From NZQO01 sp964639255 (lineage in GTDB: Bacteria > Bacteroidota > Bacteroidia > Flavobacteriales > Flavobacteriaceae), in NCBI GenBank assembly GCA_964639255.1, contig CAZXDP010000007.1:1-64000 (forward strand): a stretch of 64,000 bases of DNA. The letters are read 5' to 3'. Below are positions 51,640 through 62,462 of the stretch, piece after piece. The notes below the pieces were generated by a model that was not told the DNA's origin, ran no database searches, and saw only the letters and a list, made by a program, of their open reading frames with translations. Numbering within the stretch: position 1 is the first letter of the stretch; the number at the start of each line of letters is the position of its first letter. A program made the position numbers and the translations under genes.

Positions 51640-53151
51640 ATGCAAGACGCCCATTATATTAGTTCCGAAATACTAGATTTACCATTGCTAAGCCAGCTAT
51701 TGAGCACTAACCGGCCTTTAGCGCTTTCCGAAGAAGCAACCCTCAACATCAACAAATCGCACGAGTACCTTCATTCTAAAATCAAGGACAACGATACGCC
51801 AATTTACGGTATCAATACCGGATTTGGTTCTTTGTGCAACGTAAAGATATCTTCTGAAAATTTATCCAAGCTACAAGAGAATTTAGTGATGAGTCACGCC
51901 TGCGGAACAGGGGAGTATGTGCCAAGACAAATCGTTAAGCTGATGTTGTTGCTTAAAATACAATCGTTGAGCTACGGATACAGTGGGGTGCAACTAGAAA
52001 CGGTAGAACGGCTTATTGATTTTTATAATCATAACATCTTGCCCGTGGTTTATACCCAGGGAAGCTTGGGAGCTTCGGGCGATTTAGCGCCACTAGCGCA
52101 TTTGGCCTTGCCATTGTTGGGAAAAGGAGAGGTATGGGTTGAAGGCAAGCGAACGGCCTCCCAAAAAATTCTGAAAACCCACCAGTGGGAGCCTATTGTT
52201 CTGCAGGCGAAAGAGGGGTTGGCATTATTAAACGGCACCCAATTTATGAGCGCTTATGGCATCTACACCTTGTTGAGAGCGCACAAACTCTCTTATTTGA
52301 GCGATGTTATTGGGGCGCTATCTATCGATGCGTTCGATTGCAATATGAGCCCGTTCGATCCTTTGGTGCACCTAGTGCGCCCGCACCGCGGACAGGTAAA
52401 AACGGCAGAGCGCATTAATGAACTGCTCGAGGACAGTGAAATGGGCCTTTCTGAAAAGAAAAATGTACAAGACCCATACTCCTTCCGTTGCATTCCCCAA
52501 GTGCACGGCGCCAGCAAAGATGCTATAGTGCATGTAACGAAAACCTTCAAAACAGAGATCAATTCCGTTACCGATAATCCCAATATTTTTGTAAAGGAAG
52601 ACAAGATAATTTCCGGTGGTAATTTCCACGGTCAGCCCTTGGCATTAGGATTGGATTATCTTTCCATTGCCTTGGCAGAATTGGCCAATATTTCAGAGCG
52701 GCGCACCTACCAGCTGGTTTCGGGACTACGGGGCCTTCCTAATTTTTTGGTGAACAATCCCGGTCTAAACAGCGGTTTTATGATTCCGCAGTACACCGCT
52801 GCCAGCATTGTGAGCCAGAACAAGCAATTGGCCGTGCCAGCTTCGGTAGATTCCATAGTCTCTTCCAACGGGCAAGAGGACCACGTGAGTATGGGCGCAA
52901 ATGCTGCGACCAAATGCCTTCGAGTTATGGAAAATTTGGAAACCGTGCTCGCCATCGAGCTGTTAAACGCCTCTCAAGCCATGGAATTTCGTCGGCCCAA
53001 AAAGACATCGCCCTTTTTGGAATCTCTATTGGCGGCCTTTAGGGAAACTGCACCGTTTGTGGACGAAGACAGACTCTTGGCCAACGATATCCACGCGGCG
53101 GTGGCATTTGTACAGAGTTTTGAAATCGATAGCGAGTTGTTGTTCGCTTAA
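51640..53151 (+). CDS. hutH: Histidine ammonia-lyase
   Basis: The 503-residue product has the self-forming MIO cofactor triad A145-S146-G147 in GSLGASGDLAPL, YGINTGFG (about 53-60), and the C-terminal QEDHVSMG (about 412-419), all diagnostic of the HAL/PAL family. It deaminates histidine to urocanate. No hutU, hutI or hutG is adjacent, so the rest of the pathway lies elsewhere. Single gene with its own -7 element; converges on the STAS-like gene 11 bases away. Confidence 0.94.
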   Translation: MQDAHYISSEILDLPLLSQLLSTNRPLALSEEATLNINKSHEYLHSKIKDNDTPIYGINTGFGSLCNVKISSENLSKLQENLVMSHACGTGEYVPRQIVKLMLLLKIQSLSYGYSGVQLETVERLIDFYNHNILPVVYTQGSLGASGDLAPLAHLALPLLGKGEVWVEGKRTASQKILKTHQWEPIVLQAKEGLALLNGTQFMSAYGIYTLLRAHKLSYLSDVIGALSIDAFDCNMSPFDPLVHLVRPHRGQVKTAERINELLEDSEMGLSEKKNVQDPYSFRCIPQVHGASKDAIVHVTKTFKTEINSVTDNPNIFVKEDKIISGGNFHGQPLALGLDYLSIALAELANISERRTYQLVSGLRGLPNFLVNNPGLNSGFMIPQYTAASIVSQNKQLAVPASVDSIVSSNGQEDHVSMGANAATKCLRVMENLETVLAIELLNASQAMEFRRPKKTSPFLESLLAAFRETAPFVDEDRLLANDIHAAVAFVQSFEIDSELLFA

Positions 53152-53162
53152 TCTATTTGCTA

Positions 53163-53534
53163 CTAAGCGCTTTCCACCAATTCCAACACCCAGGCTTTGG
53201 CCTCTGCAAGCTCTTCAAAATGCTGAAACGGTTTTTTCAGGAAAATCTTTTCTACATCGGTATTTGAAGTTTTCAACTTTTCATTCGATACCACGGCGAA
53301 TGCCACCAGGTTCTCGATTTTTGAAGTTTCAAAATAGACTCTGGGATCTACCGAATATGAGTTCTTGCGGTGTGTGATGTACCCAAAATTCTTATTTCTG
53401 AAATATTTGGTCGAAATGTTCAAGAGAATGTCATTGTGCTCTGGTTTTACGGTAATTCCCTCATACATAACGACATAGAGATAGTTTTCGTGGACTTCCA
53501 TGGTGCAGAAGTCGTACGTTAATTCAATAGGCAT
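53163..53534 (-). CDS. Small STAS/SpoIIAA-like protein, paralogue 2
   Basis: The 123-residue product is the distant paralogue of the protein at 38199-38576, sharing the EGI, RKxxYxVxP and KKPFQxF-type segments. Cytosolic, with no signal or membrane segment. Both genes are single and on the - strand, each in a housekeeping neighbourhood. Function unknown; regulatory role by fold analogy only. Confidence 0.78.
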   Translation of the reverse strand: MPIELTYDFCTMEVHENYLYVVMYEGITVKPEHNDILLNISTKYFRNKNFGYITHRKNSYSVDPRVYFETSKIENLVAFAVVSNEKLKTSNTDVEKIFLKKPFQHFEELAEAKAWVLELVESA

Positions 53535-53623
53535 TCAGAAGTTTGTTTTGTTTGTTTGAAAATACAAAAATAGTGAGGATTATTAAATAATACTCATGTA
53601 AGGATGTCAAGAGTGTTTTCAAT

Positions 53624-53659
53624 AAAAAAAAGGGGTGCCATATGGCACCCCTTTTTTTT
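53624..53659 (-). terminator. Terminator of clpC
   Basis: A 9-bp perfect stem GGGGTGCCA (53632-53640) with TGGCACCCC (53643-53651) around TA, embedded in A8/T8 runs. Self-complementary and usable on either strand, placed between clpC and the STAS-like gene (both - strand). Confidence 0.88.
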
Positions 53660-53676
53660 AGATAGTAACATTAATC

Positions 53677-56229
53677 TTAGGACTCTGTGGTTTTCTTTTG
53701 TTTTGTAATCGTAACGGTGAGCTCGTTGGTTTTATCGTCAAGATCCATAAGGATAGCATCTCCTTCGTTCAATTTTGAATTGATGATTTCCTCCGCCAAT
53801 GTATCCTCGATGTATTTCTGAATAGCACGCTTCAGTGGGCGAGCTCCGTAATCTTTATCGAATCCCTTATCTGCGATGAAGTCCTTGGCTTTTTCCGTTA
53901 AGGTTAGATGGTACCCAAGGTCGTCGATGCGGTTAAAGAGTTTATCGAGTTCGATGTCGATGATCTTGTGAATATCCTCACGCTCTAGCGGATTGAATAC
54001 CATAACATCGTCAACACGGTTCAAGAATTCTGGTGCAAATGCTTTTTTCAAGGCATTTTCGATGATGCTCTTTGCATTCGAATCTGCTTGACTTTGCTTG
54101 GCGGCAGTACCGAAACCGACGCCCTGTCCGAAATCCTTCAGCTTTCGCGCACCGATGTTCGATGTCATTATGATAATGGTGTTCTTAAAATCAATTTTCC
54201 TTCCTAAACTATCGGTTAATTGACCATCGTCCAGAACCTGTAATAGCATATTGAAAACATCGGGGTGCGCCTTTTCAATCTCGTCCAGCAAAACAACGGC
54301 ATAGGGCTTTCTCCTTATTTTTTCGGTAAGTTGGCCACCTTCTTCATATCCCACATACCCTGGAGGTGCACCGATGAGACGGGAAATGGCAAATTTCTCC
54401 ATATACTCGCTCATATCGATACGAACCAAGGCGTTTTCAGAATCGAAAAGCTCGCGTGCCAATACTTTTGCCAATTGAGTTTTACCCACTCCGGTTTGAC
54501 CTAAAAAGATAAAGGAGCCAATGGGCTTGTTGGGATCTTTAAGGCCGGCGCGATTGCGCTGGATTGCCTTTACAACCTTGGCCACTGCCTCATCTTGCCC
54601 AATTACCTTACCTTTAATTCGGTCTGGCAGGGCAGCTAGTTTGTTGCTTTCCGTCTGGGCAATACGGTTAACGGGAACGCCTGTCATCATCGATACCACT
54701 TCGGCCACATTTTCCTCGTTCACGGTTTCGCGATGCAATTGCGATTCCTTTTCCCATTGCTCCTGTGCGGTAGCGAGATCCTTCTCTAAATTTTTCTCGT
54801 CGTCGCGAAGCTTTGCAGCCTCTTCATATTTTTGTTTTTTGACCACAGAATTCTTCAGCTCGCGCACTTCTTCCAACTTGGCCTCAATTTTCAAGATTTT
54901 TTCTGGTACGTGTATGTTGGTAATGTGCACCCGCGATCCGGCTTCATCTAAGGCATCAATCGCCTTATCGGGCAGGAATCGATCGGTCATATACCTATTG
55001 GTGAGCTTCACACAAGCGGCGATGGCATCGTCTGTATATTTTACATTGTGGTGCGTTTCGTACTTTTCCTTGATATTGTTGAGTATCTCGATGGTTTCTT
55101 CAACAGTGGTAGGTTCTACCAATACCTTTTGGAAACGTCGCTCCAACGCCCCATCTTTTTCGATGTACTGCCTGTATTCATCAAGGGTTGTAGCGCCTAT
55201 GCATTGAATTTCACCGCGGGCCAGTGCCGGTTTGAACATGTTGCTTGCATCCAGGGAGCCTGTGGCCCCTCCAGCACCTACAATGGTGTGTATTTCGTCT
55301 ATGAACAAGATAACGTCATCGTTCTTCTCCAATTCGTTCATCACGGCCTTCATACGCTCCTCAAATTGCCCGCGATATTTGGTGCCAGCCACCAAGCTCG
55401 CGAGATCGAGTGTTACCACTCGCTTGTCGTATAGAATGCGCGAAACCTTCCTCTGTACGATGCGCAGGGCCAATCCTTCTGCGATAGCCGATTTCCCAAC
55501 GCCGGGTTCCCCAATAAGGAGCGGGTTGTTCTTTTTTCTTCGACTTAAAATTTGCGAAACGCGTTGAATTTCGCCTTCACGGCCTACCACTGGGTCTAAT
55601 TTTCCCTCCTCGGCCAGGGCAGTGAGATCCCTCCCAAAATTATCCAATACCGGCGTCTTCGATTTCTTGTTCGATTTAGCGGCGCTACTACCAAAGAGGT
55701 TCTCGCGGCCAGCATCATCGGCATTCGCATCGTCATCGCTGGAAAACGATTCGGCGCGCGGGGAGCCTATATAATCATCGTCGTTTGCTATCATAATCTT
55801 AAATTGGTCTTTTACCCCATCATAATCTACCTTCATTTTATTCAGCAGTTTGGTGGTGGGGTCGTTTTCATTCCGCAGTATGCACAACAGTAAATGGGCC
55901 GTGTTAATGGAAGTGCTTTGAAACAGCTTGGCTTCCAAAAAGGTGGTTTTAAGCGCCCGTTCGGCCTGTCGCGTTAAATGCAGGTTTTTCTTCTCATTGG
56001 TCGTAGTGCCGCTGGCAGGATTCGCAGGGCTTAAGATTTCTACTTTTCGGCGCAGGTGGTTTAAGTCTACATCCAGCGCGTTCAAAATAGAGACCGCTTT
56101 GCCGTTGCCATCGCGTAACAGGCCCAGCATGAGGTGTTCGGTACCAATAAAGTCGTGGCCCAATCGCAATGCTTCTTCTTTGCTGTAGGCAATCACGTCC
56201 TTTACTCTTGGGGAAAAATTATCATCCAT
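53677..56229 (-). CDS. clpC: ATP-dependent Clp protease ATP-binding subunit ClpC
   Basis: The 850-residue product has two Clp_N repeats (about 1-150), first AAA+ module (GEPGVGKSA, about 245), a UVR-containing coiled coil (about 430-475, KYEEAAKLRDDEK), the MTGVPVNRI linker, and second AAA+ module (GQTGVGKTQ, about 575) with the D2-small domain. ClpC unfolds proteins for ClpP, often with adaptor proteins. It is monocistronic, between a promoter at 56251-56283 and a strong terminator. Confidence 0.96.
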   Translation of the reverse strand: MDDNFSPRVKDVIAYSKEEALRLGHDFIGTEHLMLGLLRDGNGKAVSILNALDVDLNHLRRKVEILSPANPASGTTTNEKKNLHLTRQAERALKTTFLEAKLFQSTSINTAHLLLCILRNENDPTTKLLNKMKVDYDGVKDQFKIMIANDDDYIGSPRAESFSSDDDANADDAGRENLFGSSAAKSNKKSKTPVLDNFGRDLTALAEEGKLDPVVGREGEIQRVSQILSRRKKNNPLLIGEPGVGKSAIAEGLALRIVQRKVSRILYDKRVVTLDLASLVAGTKYRGQFEERMKAVMNELEKNDDVILFIDEIHTIVGAGGATGSLDASNMFKPALARGEIQCIGATTLDEYRQYIEKDGALERRFQKVLVEPTTVEETIEILNNIKEKYETHHNVKYTDDAIAACVKLTNRYMTDRFLPDKAIDALDEAGSRVHITNIHVPEKILKIEAKLEEVRELKNSVVKKQKYEEAAKLRDDEKNLEKDLATAQEQWEKESQLHRETVNEENVAEVVSMMTGVPVNRIAQTESNKLAALPDRIKGKVIGQDEAVAKVVKAIQRNRAGLKDPNKPIGSFIFLGQTGVGKTQLAKVLARELFDSENALVRIDMSEYMEKFAISRLIGAPPGYVGYEEGGQLTEKIRRKPYAVVLLDEIEKAHPDVFNMLLQVLDDGQLTDSLGRKIDFKNTIIIMTSNIGARKLKDFGQGVGFGTAAKQSQADSNAKSIIENALKKAFAPEFLNRVDDVMVFNPLEREDIHKIIDIELDKLFNRIDDLGYHLTLTEKAKDFIADKGFDKDYGARPLKRAIQKYIEDTLAEEIINSKLNEGDAILMDLDDKTNELTVTITKQKKTTES

Positions 56230-56250
56230 AGTCTATATGTTCCTTCCGTC

Positions 56251-56283
56251 TAAAAATACTAAAATTAACCGTAATAAGGCAAA
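56251..56283 (-). promoter_or_regulatory. Promoter of clpC
   Basis: On the - strand TTTG (56283-56280), 21 bases, then TATTTTTA (56258-56251), one base off the -7 consensus. The remainder of the clpC-gyrA gap shows no gene. Confidence 0.55.
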
Positions 56284-56489
56284 AACCGTACCTCGGTATC
56301 TAGGTTGGTAGTAAAAGGACAAAAAAACTTACTCAATTCAAAGCAAAATAGGGTAGAGTTATCAACGGCTACAACGGCGAAATTTGTTAATAAAAAAGTG
56401 AATAATACCTCGCCCAAACCCCTTTCAAACCTACAAAATAGTGTATCTTGCTTCATTAGATTGATAACTATAAATAAAGCGAATATTTT

Positions 56490-59018
56490 ATGGCTGAAGG
56501 TGAAAAACTGATTCCTATTAATATTGAAGATGAAATGAAATCGGCCTACATCGATTATTCGATGTCGGTCATTGTGTCACGTGCCCTGCCCGATGTGCGC
56601 GACGGAATGAAGCCTGTGCACCGCAGGGTGCTTTTCGGGATGCATGAACTAGGGGTGCGCGCCAATAGCTCCCATAAGAAATCGGCGAGAATAGTAGGGG
56701 AAGTCCTTGGTAAGTACCATCCCCATGGAGACACCTCGGTTTACGACGCCATGGTGCGAATGGCGCAAGAATGGAGCTTGCGCTATATGTTGGTTGACGG
56801 CCAGGGTAACTTTGGATCGGTTGATGGCGACAGCCCTGCCGCGATGCGTTACACTGAAGCCAGAATGCAGAAAATCTCTGAAGAAATGCTGGCCGATATC
56901 GATAAGGAAACGGTAGACCACCAGCTTAATTTCGACGATACCATCGAAGAGCCAACCGTTTTGCCTACGCGTGTCCCTGGCCTGCTTATTAACGGTGCCT
57001 CTGGTATTGCCGTAGGGATGGCCACCAATATGCCGCCCCACAACCTTACCGAAGTAGTGAACGGCACCATTGCCTATATCGATAATCACGATATCGAGAT
57101 CGATGAGTTAATGCAGCACATAAAGGCACCCGATTTCCCCACTGGAGGTATCATCTATGGCTACGAGGGAGTGCGGGAAGCTTTCCATACCGGCCGTGGC
57201 AGGGTGGTCATGCGCGCCAAGGCATCTTTCGAGGAAGTTAATGGAAGGGAATGCATCGTTGTTACAGAGATCCCCTATCAGGTGAACAAGGCCGATATGA
57301 TCAAGAAAACGGCAGATCTCGTAAACGAGAAGAAAATAGATGGCATATCGAATATTCGGGACGAATCGGACCGAAATGGAATGCGAATCGTGTATATCCT
57401 AAAGCGCGATGCAGTACCCAATATCGTACTGAATACGCTCTATAAATATACGGCCTTGCAAGCTAGTTTCAGTGTCAACAATATTGCGCTGGTGCATGGC
57501 AGGCCTCAATTGCTCAACCTTAAGGAACTCATCCACTATTTCGTAGAGCACCGTCACGAGGTTGTGGTGCGCCGTACGGAATATTTGCTACGGAAGGCCG
57601 AAGAGCGCGCCCACATTTTGGAGGGGCTCATTATTGCTTCAGACAATATTGATGAAGTTATTGCCCTAATTCGTGCTTCTGCAAATGCCGATGAGGCACG
57701 TCAAAAATTAATAGATACTTTCGAACTATCCGAGATACAGGCAAAGGCAATCGTAGAGATGCGCTTGCGCCAGCTTACCGGCCTCGAACAGGATAAGCTT
57801 CGAAGCGAGTACGAGGAGCTCATGGCCACCATCGAGGATTACAAGGATATTCTGGCCAAGAAAGAACGTAGAATGCAAATTATCAAGGAAGAGCTCGAGG
57901 AGATCCGTGATAAATATGGCGACGAGCGCCGTTCAGTTATTGAATATGCGGGGGGGGACGTTAGCATTACCGATCTTATCGCAGATGAACAGGTGGTTAT
58001 AACCATTTCCCATGCGGGTTACATCAAGCGAACTTCCCTTTCTGAATACAAGAGACAGAACAGGGGCGGTGTGGGCTCGAAGGCTTCGGCTACGCGAAAC
58101 GAAGATTTTCTGGAAGATCTCTTCGTGGGTACCAACCACCAGTATATGCTGTTCTTTACCCAAAAGGGAAAGTGTTTTTGGATGCGCGTGTTCGAAATAC
58201 CCGAAGGCAGCCGTACTTCAAAGGGTAGGGCCATTCAAAATTTAATTAACATCGAGCCAGACGATAAGGTCAAGGCGGTAATCTGTACCCAAGATTTAAA
58301 AGACGAAGAATACATAAACAGCCATTATGTAATTATGGCTACTAAAAAGGGCCAGGTAAAGAAAACACCGTTAGAGCAATATTCTCGACCGCGAACCAAC
58401 GGTATCAATGCCATTACCATCAAGGAAGGGGATGAGCTGTTGGAGGCCAAGCTCACCACGGGCGACAGCCAAGTTATGTTGGCGGTTCGTTCTGGCAAGG
58501 CCATCCGTTTTGAAGAAGAAAAAACCAGACCAATGGGCAGAAATGCCTCTGGCGTACGCGGTATTACCTTGGGCAGCAAAGATGATGAAGTGGTTGGAAT
58601 GATAGCCATTAACGATGGCGAATCTGACGTTTTGGTGGTTTCGGAAAGAGGCTACGGAAAGCGTTCTACCTTAGACGATTACCGAATAACAAATCGCGGC
58701 GGAAAGGGCGTCAAAACCATAAATATTACCGAAAAAACCGGTAAATTAGTGGCTATTAAGAATGTGAGCGATAGCGATGGGCTAATGATTATCAATAAAT
58801 CGGGCATTGCTATTAGAATGGCGGTTGATGAGCTACGGGTTATGGGACGTGCCACCCAAGGTGTGCGGCTCATAAAAGTTCGCGAAGAAGATGCTATTGC
58901 GGCCGTGGCAAAGGTAAAAAATGAAGAAGAGGATGTTGAAGATGCTTCAGAAATAGACAATGAAGCTTCTGGCACTACTCTTGATACGAATGAGCAAAAA
59001 ACCGATAACAACGAATAA
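56490..59018 (+). CDS. gyrA: DNA gyrase subunit A
   Basis: The 842-residue product has the winged-helix/tower breakage-reunion domain with catalytic Y121 (AMRYTEARM), the quinolone-region residues D81-T82-S83-V84-Y85-D86 (T82 in the place of E. coli S83, D86 in the place of D87), and a C-terminal beta-pinwheel (about 500-810) with the GyrA-box [10 protein letters not shown] (about 527-536). The acidic tail ends the protein. It introduces negative supercoils with GyrB, which is not in the window. The TPR gene follows 15 bases later. Confidence 0.97.
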   Translation: MAEGEKLIPINIEDEMKSAYIDYSMSVIVSRALPDVRDGMKPVHRRVLFGMHELGVRANSSHKKSARIVGEVLGKYHPHGDTSVYDAMVRMAQEWSLRYMLVDGQGNFGSVDGDSPAAMRYTEARMQKISEEMLADIDKETVDHQLNFDDTIEEPTVLPTRVPGLLINGASGIAVGMATNMPPHNLTEVVNGTIAYIDNHDIEIDELMQHIKAPDFPTGGIIYGYEGVREAFHTGRGRVVMRAKASFEEVNGRECIVVTEIPYQVNKADMIKKTADLVNEKKIDGISNIRDESDRNGMRIVYILKRDAVPNIVLNTLYKYTALQASFSVNNIALVHGRPQLLNLKELIHYFVEHRHEVVVRRTEYLLRKAEERAHILEGLIIASDNIDEVIALIRASANADEARQKLIDTFELSEIQAKAIVEMRLRQLTGLEQDKLRSEYEELMATIEDYKDILAKKERRMQIIKEELEEIRDKYGDERRSVIEYAGGDVSITDLIADEQVVITISHAGYIKRTSLSEYKRQNRGGVGSKASATRNEDFLEDLFVGTNHQYMLFFTQKGKCFWMRVFEIPEGSRTSKGRAIQNLINIEPDDKVKAVICTQDLKDEEYINSHYVIMATKKGQVKKTPLEQYSRPRTNGINAITIKEGDELLEAKLTTGDSQVMLAVRSGKAIRFEEEKTRPMGRNASGVRGITLGSKDDEVVGMIAINDGESDVLVVSERGYGKRSTLDDYRITNRGGKGVKTINITEKTGKLVAIKNVSDSDGLMIINKSGIAIRMAVDELRVMGRATQGVRLIKVREEDAIAAVAKVKNEEEDVEDASEIDNEASGTTLDTNEQKTDNNE

Positions 59019-59033
59019 ATTAAACCTTACACA

Positions 59034-60302
59034 ATGAAGAAACAAATATTGGTAGCCGGAGCAATTCTTATTTCCGCTATTTCATTTGGACAGAAAAAAG
59101 AAGTCCGGAAAGCCGAAAAGGCAATCCAAGAAAAAGATGTCGCAGAGGCAATGACCTATTTGAACGAAGCGGAAGCTTCCATTGCCAGTGCCGACGATGA
59201 TCTTAAAGCCCAGTTTTATGTGGTTAAAGGGGAAACCTACTTAGCCGATGCAGGAACCCGCGATTTCGAAAAGTTAAAAACGGCAGGAGAAGCGTTTAAA
59301 AAAGCAAAGGAGCTGAACGCAGATAAGGAATATACGCAACGGGCCGATTTGGGAATGCAAAATCTTCGCGTTGCATTAGTGAATAGCGCCGTTAGCGATC
59401 AAAATGCTAAGAATTATGCGACAGCATCTGAAAAATTATATGCGAGCTATACGCTAACAAAGAAAGACACTTCAGATCTATATTTTGCAGCGGGAAATGC
59501 TGTAAATGCTCAGCAATATGACAAAGCCCTAGAATATTATCAGCAACTTCTAGATATTGGATATACTGGAATCGAGCAAGAATTCATCGCTACAGATATC
59601 GAAACGGGTGAGATCGTAACCTTTGCTACAGAGCAGGACCGTTCTACCAATATGCTCAGCGGAAAATATACCAATCCCGATGAGCGTATGGCACCCTCTG
59701 TGCGAGGCGATATTCTTCGCAATGTAACATTGATTTATACCAGCAAGGGAGAAGATGAAAAGGCCTTGGCGGTAATGAAAGATGCGCGTGCCGAAAACCC
59801 AGATGATTCTAGCCTCATTCGAGCAGAGGCAGATTTGGCCTACAAAATGGGTGATATGGAGAAATACCGACAGTTAATGGAAGAGGTGGTCGCTTCGGAT
59901 CCCAACAATCCAGAATTATATTACAATCTTGGTGTAAGCAGTGCCTCAATTGGCGAGGAGGAAAAAGCGTTGGAATACTACAAAAAGGCCTTGGAATTGA
60001 ATCCAGAATATGCACTGGCTCAAATTAATATTGCCGCGTTGAAATTGAAACAAGAAGCAGCTATTGTTGAAGAGATGAACAACTTGGGGACTTCTGCTGC
60101 AGATAATAAGCGCTACGACGAACTAAAGGAAAAGCGAAAGCAATTGTACTCTGAAGTACTTCCTTACTTAGAATCAGCTGTGAAATTACGTCCAGATAAC
60201 GTAGAGTTGGTCAGGACTTTAATGAACATTTACAGCCAATTGGGGCAAGATGCGAAATTCAAGGAAATGAAGGCTAGATTGGCCGAAATGACCCAAGAAT
60301 AA
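59034..60302 (+). CDS. Exported tetratricopeptide-repeat protein
   Basis: The 422-residue product has a signal peptide (cleavage near SFGQ, residue 20) and several TPR motifs; the clearest pair spans about 288-355 (NNPELYYNLGVSSASIGEEE..., quoted to 20). Earlier, degenerate repeats lie at about 25-190. It is probably periplasmic and binds peptides or partner proteins. It is encoded 15 bases after gyrA and therefore likely in the same transcript, an unusual pairing. Terminator follows. Confidence 0.85.
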   Translation: MKKQILVAGAILISAISFGQKKEVRKAEKAIQEKDVAEAMTYLNEAEASIASADDDLKAQFYVVKGETYLADAGTRDFEKLKTAGEAFKKAKELNADKEYTQRADLGMQNLRVALVNSAVSDQNAKNYATASEKLYASYTLTKKDTSDLYFAAGNAVNAQQYDKALEYYQQLLDIGYTGIEQEFIATDIETGEIVTFATEQDRSTNMLSGKYTNPDERMAPSVRGDILRNVTLIYTSKGEDEKALAVMKDARAENPDDSSLIRAEADLAYKMGDMEKYRQLMEEVVASDPNNPELYYNLGVSSASIGEEEKALEYYKKALELNPEYALAQINIAALKLKQEAAIVEEMNNLGTSAADNKRYDELKEKRKQLYSEVLPYLESAVKLRPDNVELVRTLMNIYSQLGQDAKFKEMKARLAEMTQE

Positions 60303-60338
60303 AGGTTCCGAGTCCCTTCTTTTAGGTTCGAACCCTAG

Positions 60339-60378
60339 AAAAACCCTCATAGAATTGCAATTCTATGAGGGTTTTTTT
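60339..60378. terminator. Bidirectional terminator after TPR gene
   Basis: An 18-bp perfect stem (60339-60356 with 60359-60376) around GC, A/T runs on both sides; serves the converging NlpC/P60 gene too. Confidence 0.9.
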
Positions 60379-61126
60379 ATACAATCCTTTTAATCACCCG
60401 TAATGTATGGGTATGGCCCTTGGTTTCGTAATTGAAAATACCGCTATGGTCTAACCTATCAATGCGCACTTTACCATGTGCGTGGATAATGTAGTTATCA
60501 TCCATAATGATGCCCACGTGCGTAATAGCGCCCTCTGCATTATCAAAAAAAGCAAGGTCTCCCGGTTCGCTCTCTTCAATAAAACTTAACGGTTCTCCCT
60601 GCGTGGCCTGCTGGCTGGCATCTCTCAATAATTTGTAACCATTCAGCTTGTAGCACATTTGCGTGAAGCCACTGCAATCTATCCCAAAGGGCGTCTTGCC
60701 GCCCCAGAGATAGGGGCTGTTTAAATAAAGCAATGCAGTGGAGATCAAGTGCGCCTTAGGTTTTTTCCCAGAAATTTTCTTGCCTTCAAAAGTATGACCC
60801 ATTAATGATGCGAGACCGACATTGCTTCCCATACAAACGGAGTGCAATCGATTATCGCCTGTAGTCACAAAATCGACCAAATCTGAAGCATATTCAGGGG
60901 TAGCTCGCACCAAAGGCTCATATTCTTCCTCATTAAGAAAAACAAATTGCTTATTGTCTATCCAGCCCTCGTAACGATCGAAAGCCAGCTGAATGCGTAT
61001 CCATTTTTTTCGGGCGTCGAGTATTTTAAAATGATCTCCGTACAGAACTTGCGAGACCATTTCCGAAGTATCGGAAGGTTCGGCCCTAAGCGGTACGACA
61101 CTTAAATTGCAAATTCCGTATTTCAT
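60377..61126 (-). CDS. C40 family NlpC/P60 cysteine peptidase
   Basis: The 249-residue product has two N-terminal SH3-like regions (about 1-65 and 75-115) and a C-terminal NlpC/P60 domain with C151 (GIDCSGF), H203 (THVGI) and H215 (IIHAHG). Such enzymes cleave gamma-D-Glu-diaminopimelate bonds in peptidoglycan peptides. No signal peptide is visible, so it may act on recycled muropeptides in the cytosol. It lies 27 bases downstream of the thiolase. Confidence 0.9.
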   Translation of the reverse strand: MKYGICNLSVVPLRAEPSDTSEMVSQVLYGDHFKILDARKKWIRIQLAFDRYEGWIDNKQFVFLNEEEYEPLVRATPEYASDLVDFVTTGDNRLHSVCMGSNVGLASLMGHTFEGKKISGKKPKAHLISTALLYLNSPYLWGGKTPFGIDCSGFTQMCYKLNGYKLLRDASQQATQGEPLSFIEESEPGDLAFFDNAEGAITHVGIIMDDNYIIHAHGKVRIDRLDHSGIFNYETKGHTHTLRVIKRIV

Positions 61127-61153
61127 TCAGCAGGTAATGGGGAGACGGCAAGG

Positions 61154-62332
61154 TTAGTTTCGCTCTATCACCATGGCGCTGGCACCACCACCGCCGTTGC
61201 AAATGGCAGCTGCTCCAAGCTTAGCATTATTCTGTTTCAGAACGTTTAAGAGTGTTATTAAGATGCGAACGCCACTACACCCCAACGGATGCCCCAAGGA
61301 GACGGCGCCTCCGTTCACGTTTACATTGTGGCTATCTAACCCTAATAATTTCATATTGGCCAACCCAACCACGGCAAAGGCTTCGTTGAATTCATAGAAA
61401 TCGATATCTTCCTTGCTGACGCCAGCTTTTGAAAGTGCCTTGGGAAGGGCTTTGGCAGGCGCTGTCGTAAACCATTTTGGTTCCTGTGCTGCATCGGCAT
61501 ATCCTTTGATGGTCGCCAGAACAGTAAGTCCAAGTTCCTTTGCTTTTTCTTCGCTCATCAACACCATGGCTCCGGCACCATCATTAATTGTGGAAGCATT
61601 GGCGGCTGTTACCGTTCCATCTTTGCTGAAAGCAGGGCGCAACGACGGAATTTTATCGATTTTCACATTCTTGAATTCTTCATCTTCCGAAACGACGATA
61701 GGTTCCCCACGGCGCTGTGGTACCTCTACGGGTACGACCTCATCTTTAAATTTGCCTTCGGCCCACGCTTGGGCAGATCGCTTATAGCTTTCTATGGCGA
61801 AAGCATCTTGTTCTTCCCGCGAAAAATTATGTTCCGTAGCGCAAAGATCGGCACAAACTCCCATTGCATTATGGTCGTACGCATCTACCAAACCGTCTTT
61901 TTGCATTCCATCTTCCATCGTCTTAGGCCCAAATTTATGGGGATTGCGCAAATGTACATAGTGTGGAATGTTGCTCATACTCTCCATACCTCCTGCAACG
62001 ACAATATCGGCATCGCCTAAAGCAATTGCTTGTGCTGCCTGCATCACCGCTTTCATACCGCTCGCGCATACCTTATTTATAGTGGTACATGGTACGGTAT
62101 CTGGGATGCCCGCGGAAAGGGCTGCCTGCCGGGCCGGTGCCTGACCAACACCTGCTTGCACGACATTTCCCATAATTACTTCCTGTACGGTTGCTGGATC
62201 AAGATTAATTCTATCTAGAGCGCCTTTAATGGCGGCACTCCCCAATTGGGTGGCGGTTAGGGACGACAGGCTGCCCATAAAACTGCATATTGGGGTTCTC
62301 GCTGCCGATACGATTACAACTTTTCTGCTCAT
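61154..62332 (-). CDS. Acetyl-CoA C-acyltransferase (thiolase)
   Basis: The 392-residue product has the nucleophile C89 (INKVCASGMKA), H348 (GHPLGCSG) and C378 (AAICNGGGGASAMV), the complete thiolase II triad. It makes or cleaves acetoacetyl-CoA or longer 3-ketoacyl-CoA. No beta-oxidation partners are adjacent, so degradative versus biosynthetic role is undecided. It diverges from the HD phosphohydrolase gene by 130 bases. Confidence 0.94.
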   Translation of the reverse strand: MSRKVVIVSAARTPICSFMGSLSSLTATQLGSAAIKGALDRINLDPATVQEVIMGNVVQAGVGQAPARQAALSAGIPDTVPCTTINKVCASGMKAVMQAAQAIALGDADIVVAGGMESMSNIPHYVHLRNPHKFGPKTMEDGMQKDGLVDAYDHNAMGVCADLCATEHNFSREEQDAFAIESYKRSAQAWAEGKFKDEVVPVEVPQRRGEPIVVSEDEEFKNVKIDKIPSLRPAFSKDGTVTAANASTINDGAGAMVLMSEEKAKELGLTVLATIKGYADAAQEPKWFTTAPAKALPKALSKAGVSKEDIDFYEFNEAFAVVGLANMKLLGLDSHNVNVNGGAVSLGHPLGCSGVRILITLLNVLKQNNAKLGAAAICNGGGGASAMVIERN

Positions 62333-62462
62333 GCTCGTGTATTTAAGTCAATTTTAAAGTGCTGCGAATTTACGTATAATTAACCGAAATATCAATCTTT
62401 GAAAGGGTGTGCCTTGGGATAAATGAATGGTTATTTATACCTTTACTATTCCAATTGGCCAT

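Noticed and set aside
54521..55207. 228-codon open frame on the + strand inside clpC
   Set aside because: Serine-rich shadow translation of the AAA+ gene; clpC on the other strand has all its motifs.
56265..56511. Small open frames on both strands in the clpC-gyrA gap
   Set aside because: No recognisable product; the region is the promoter area of two divergent genes.
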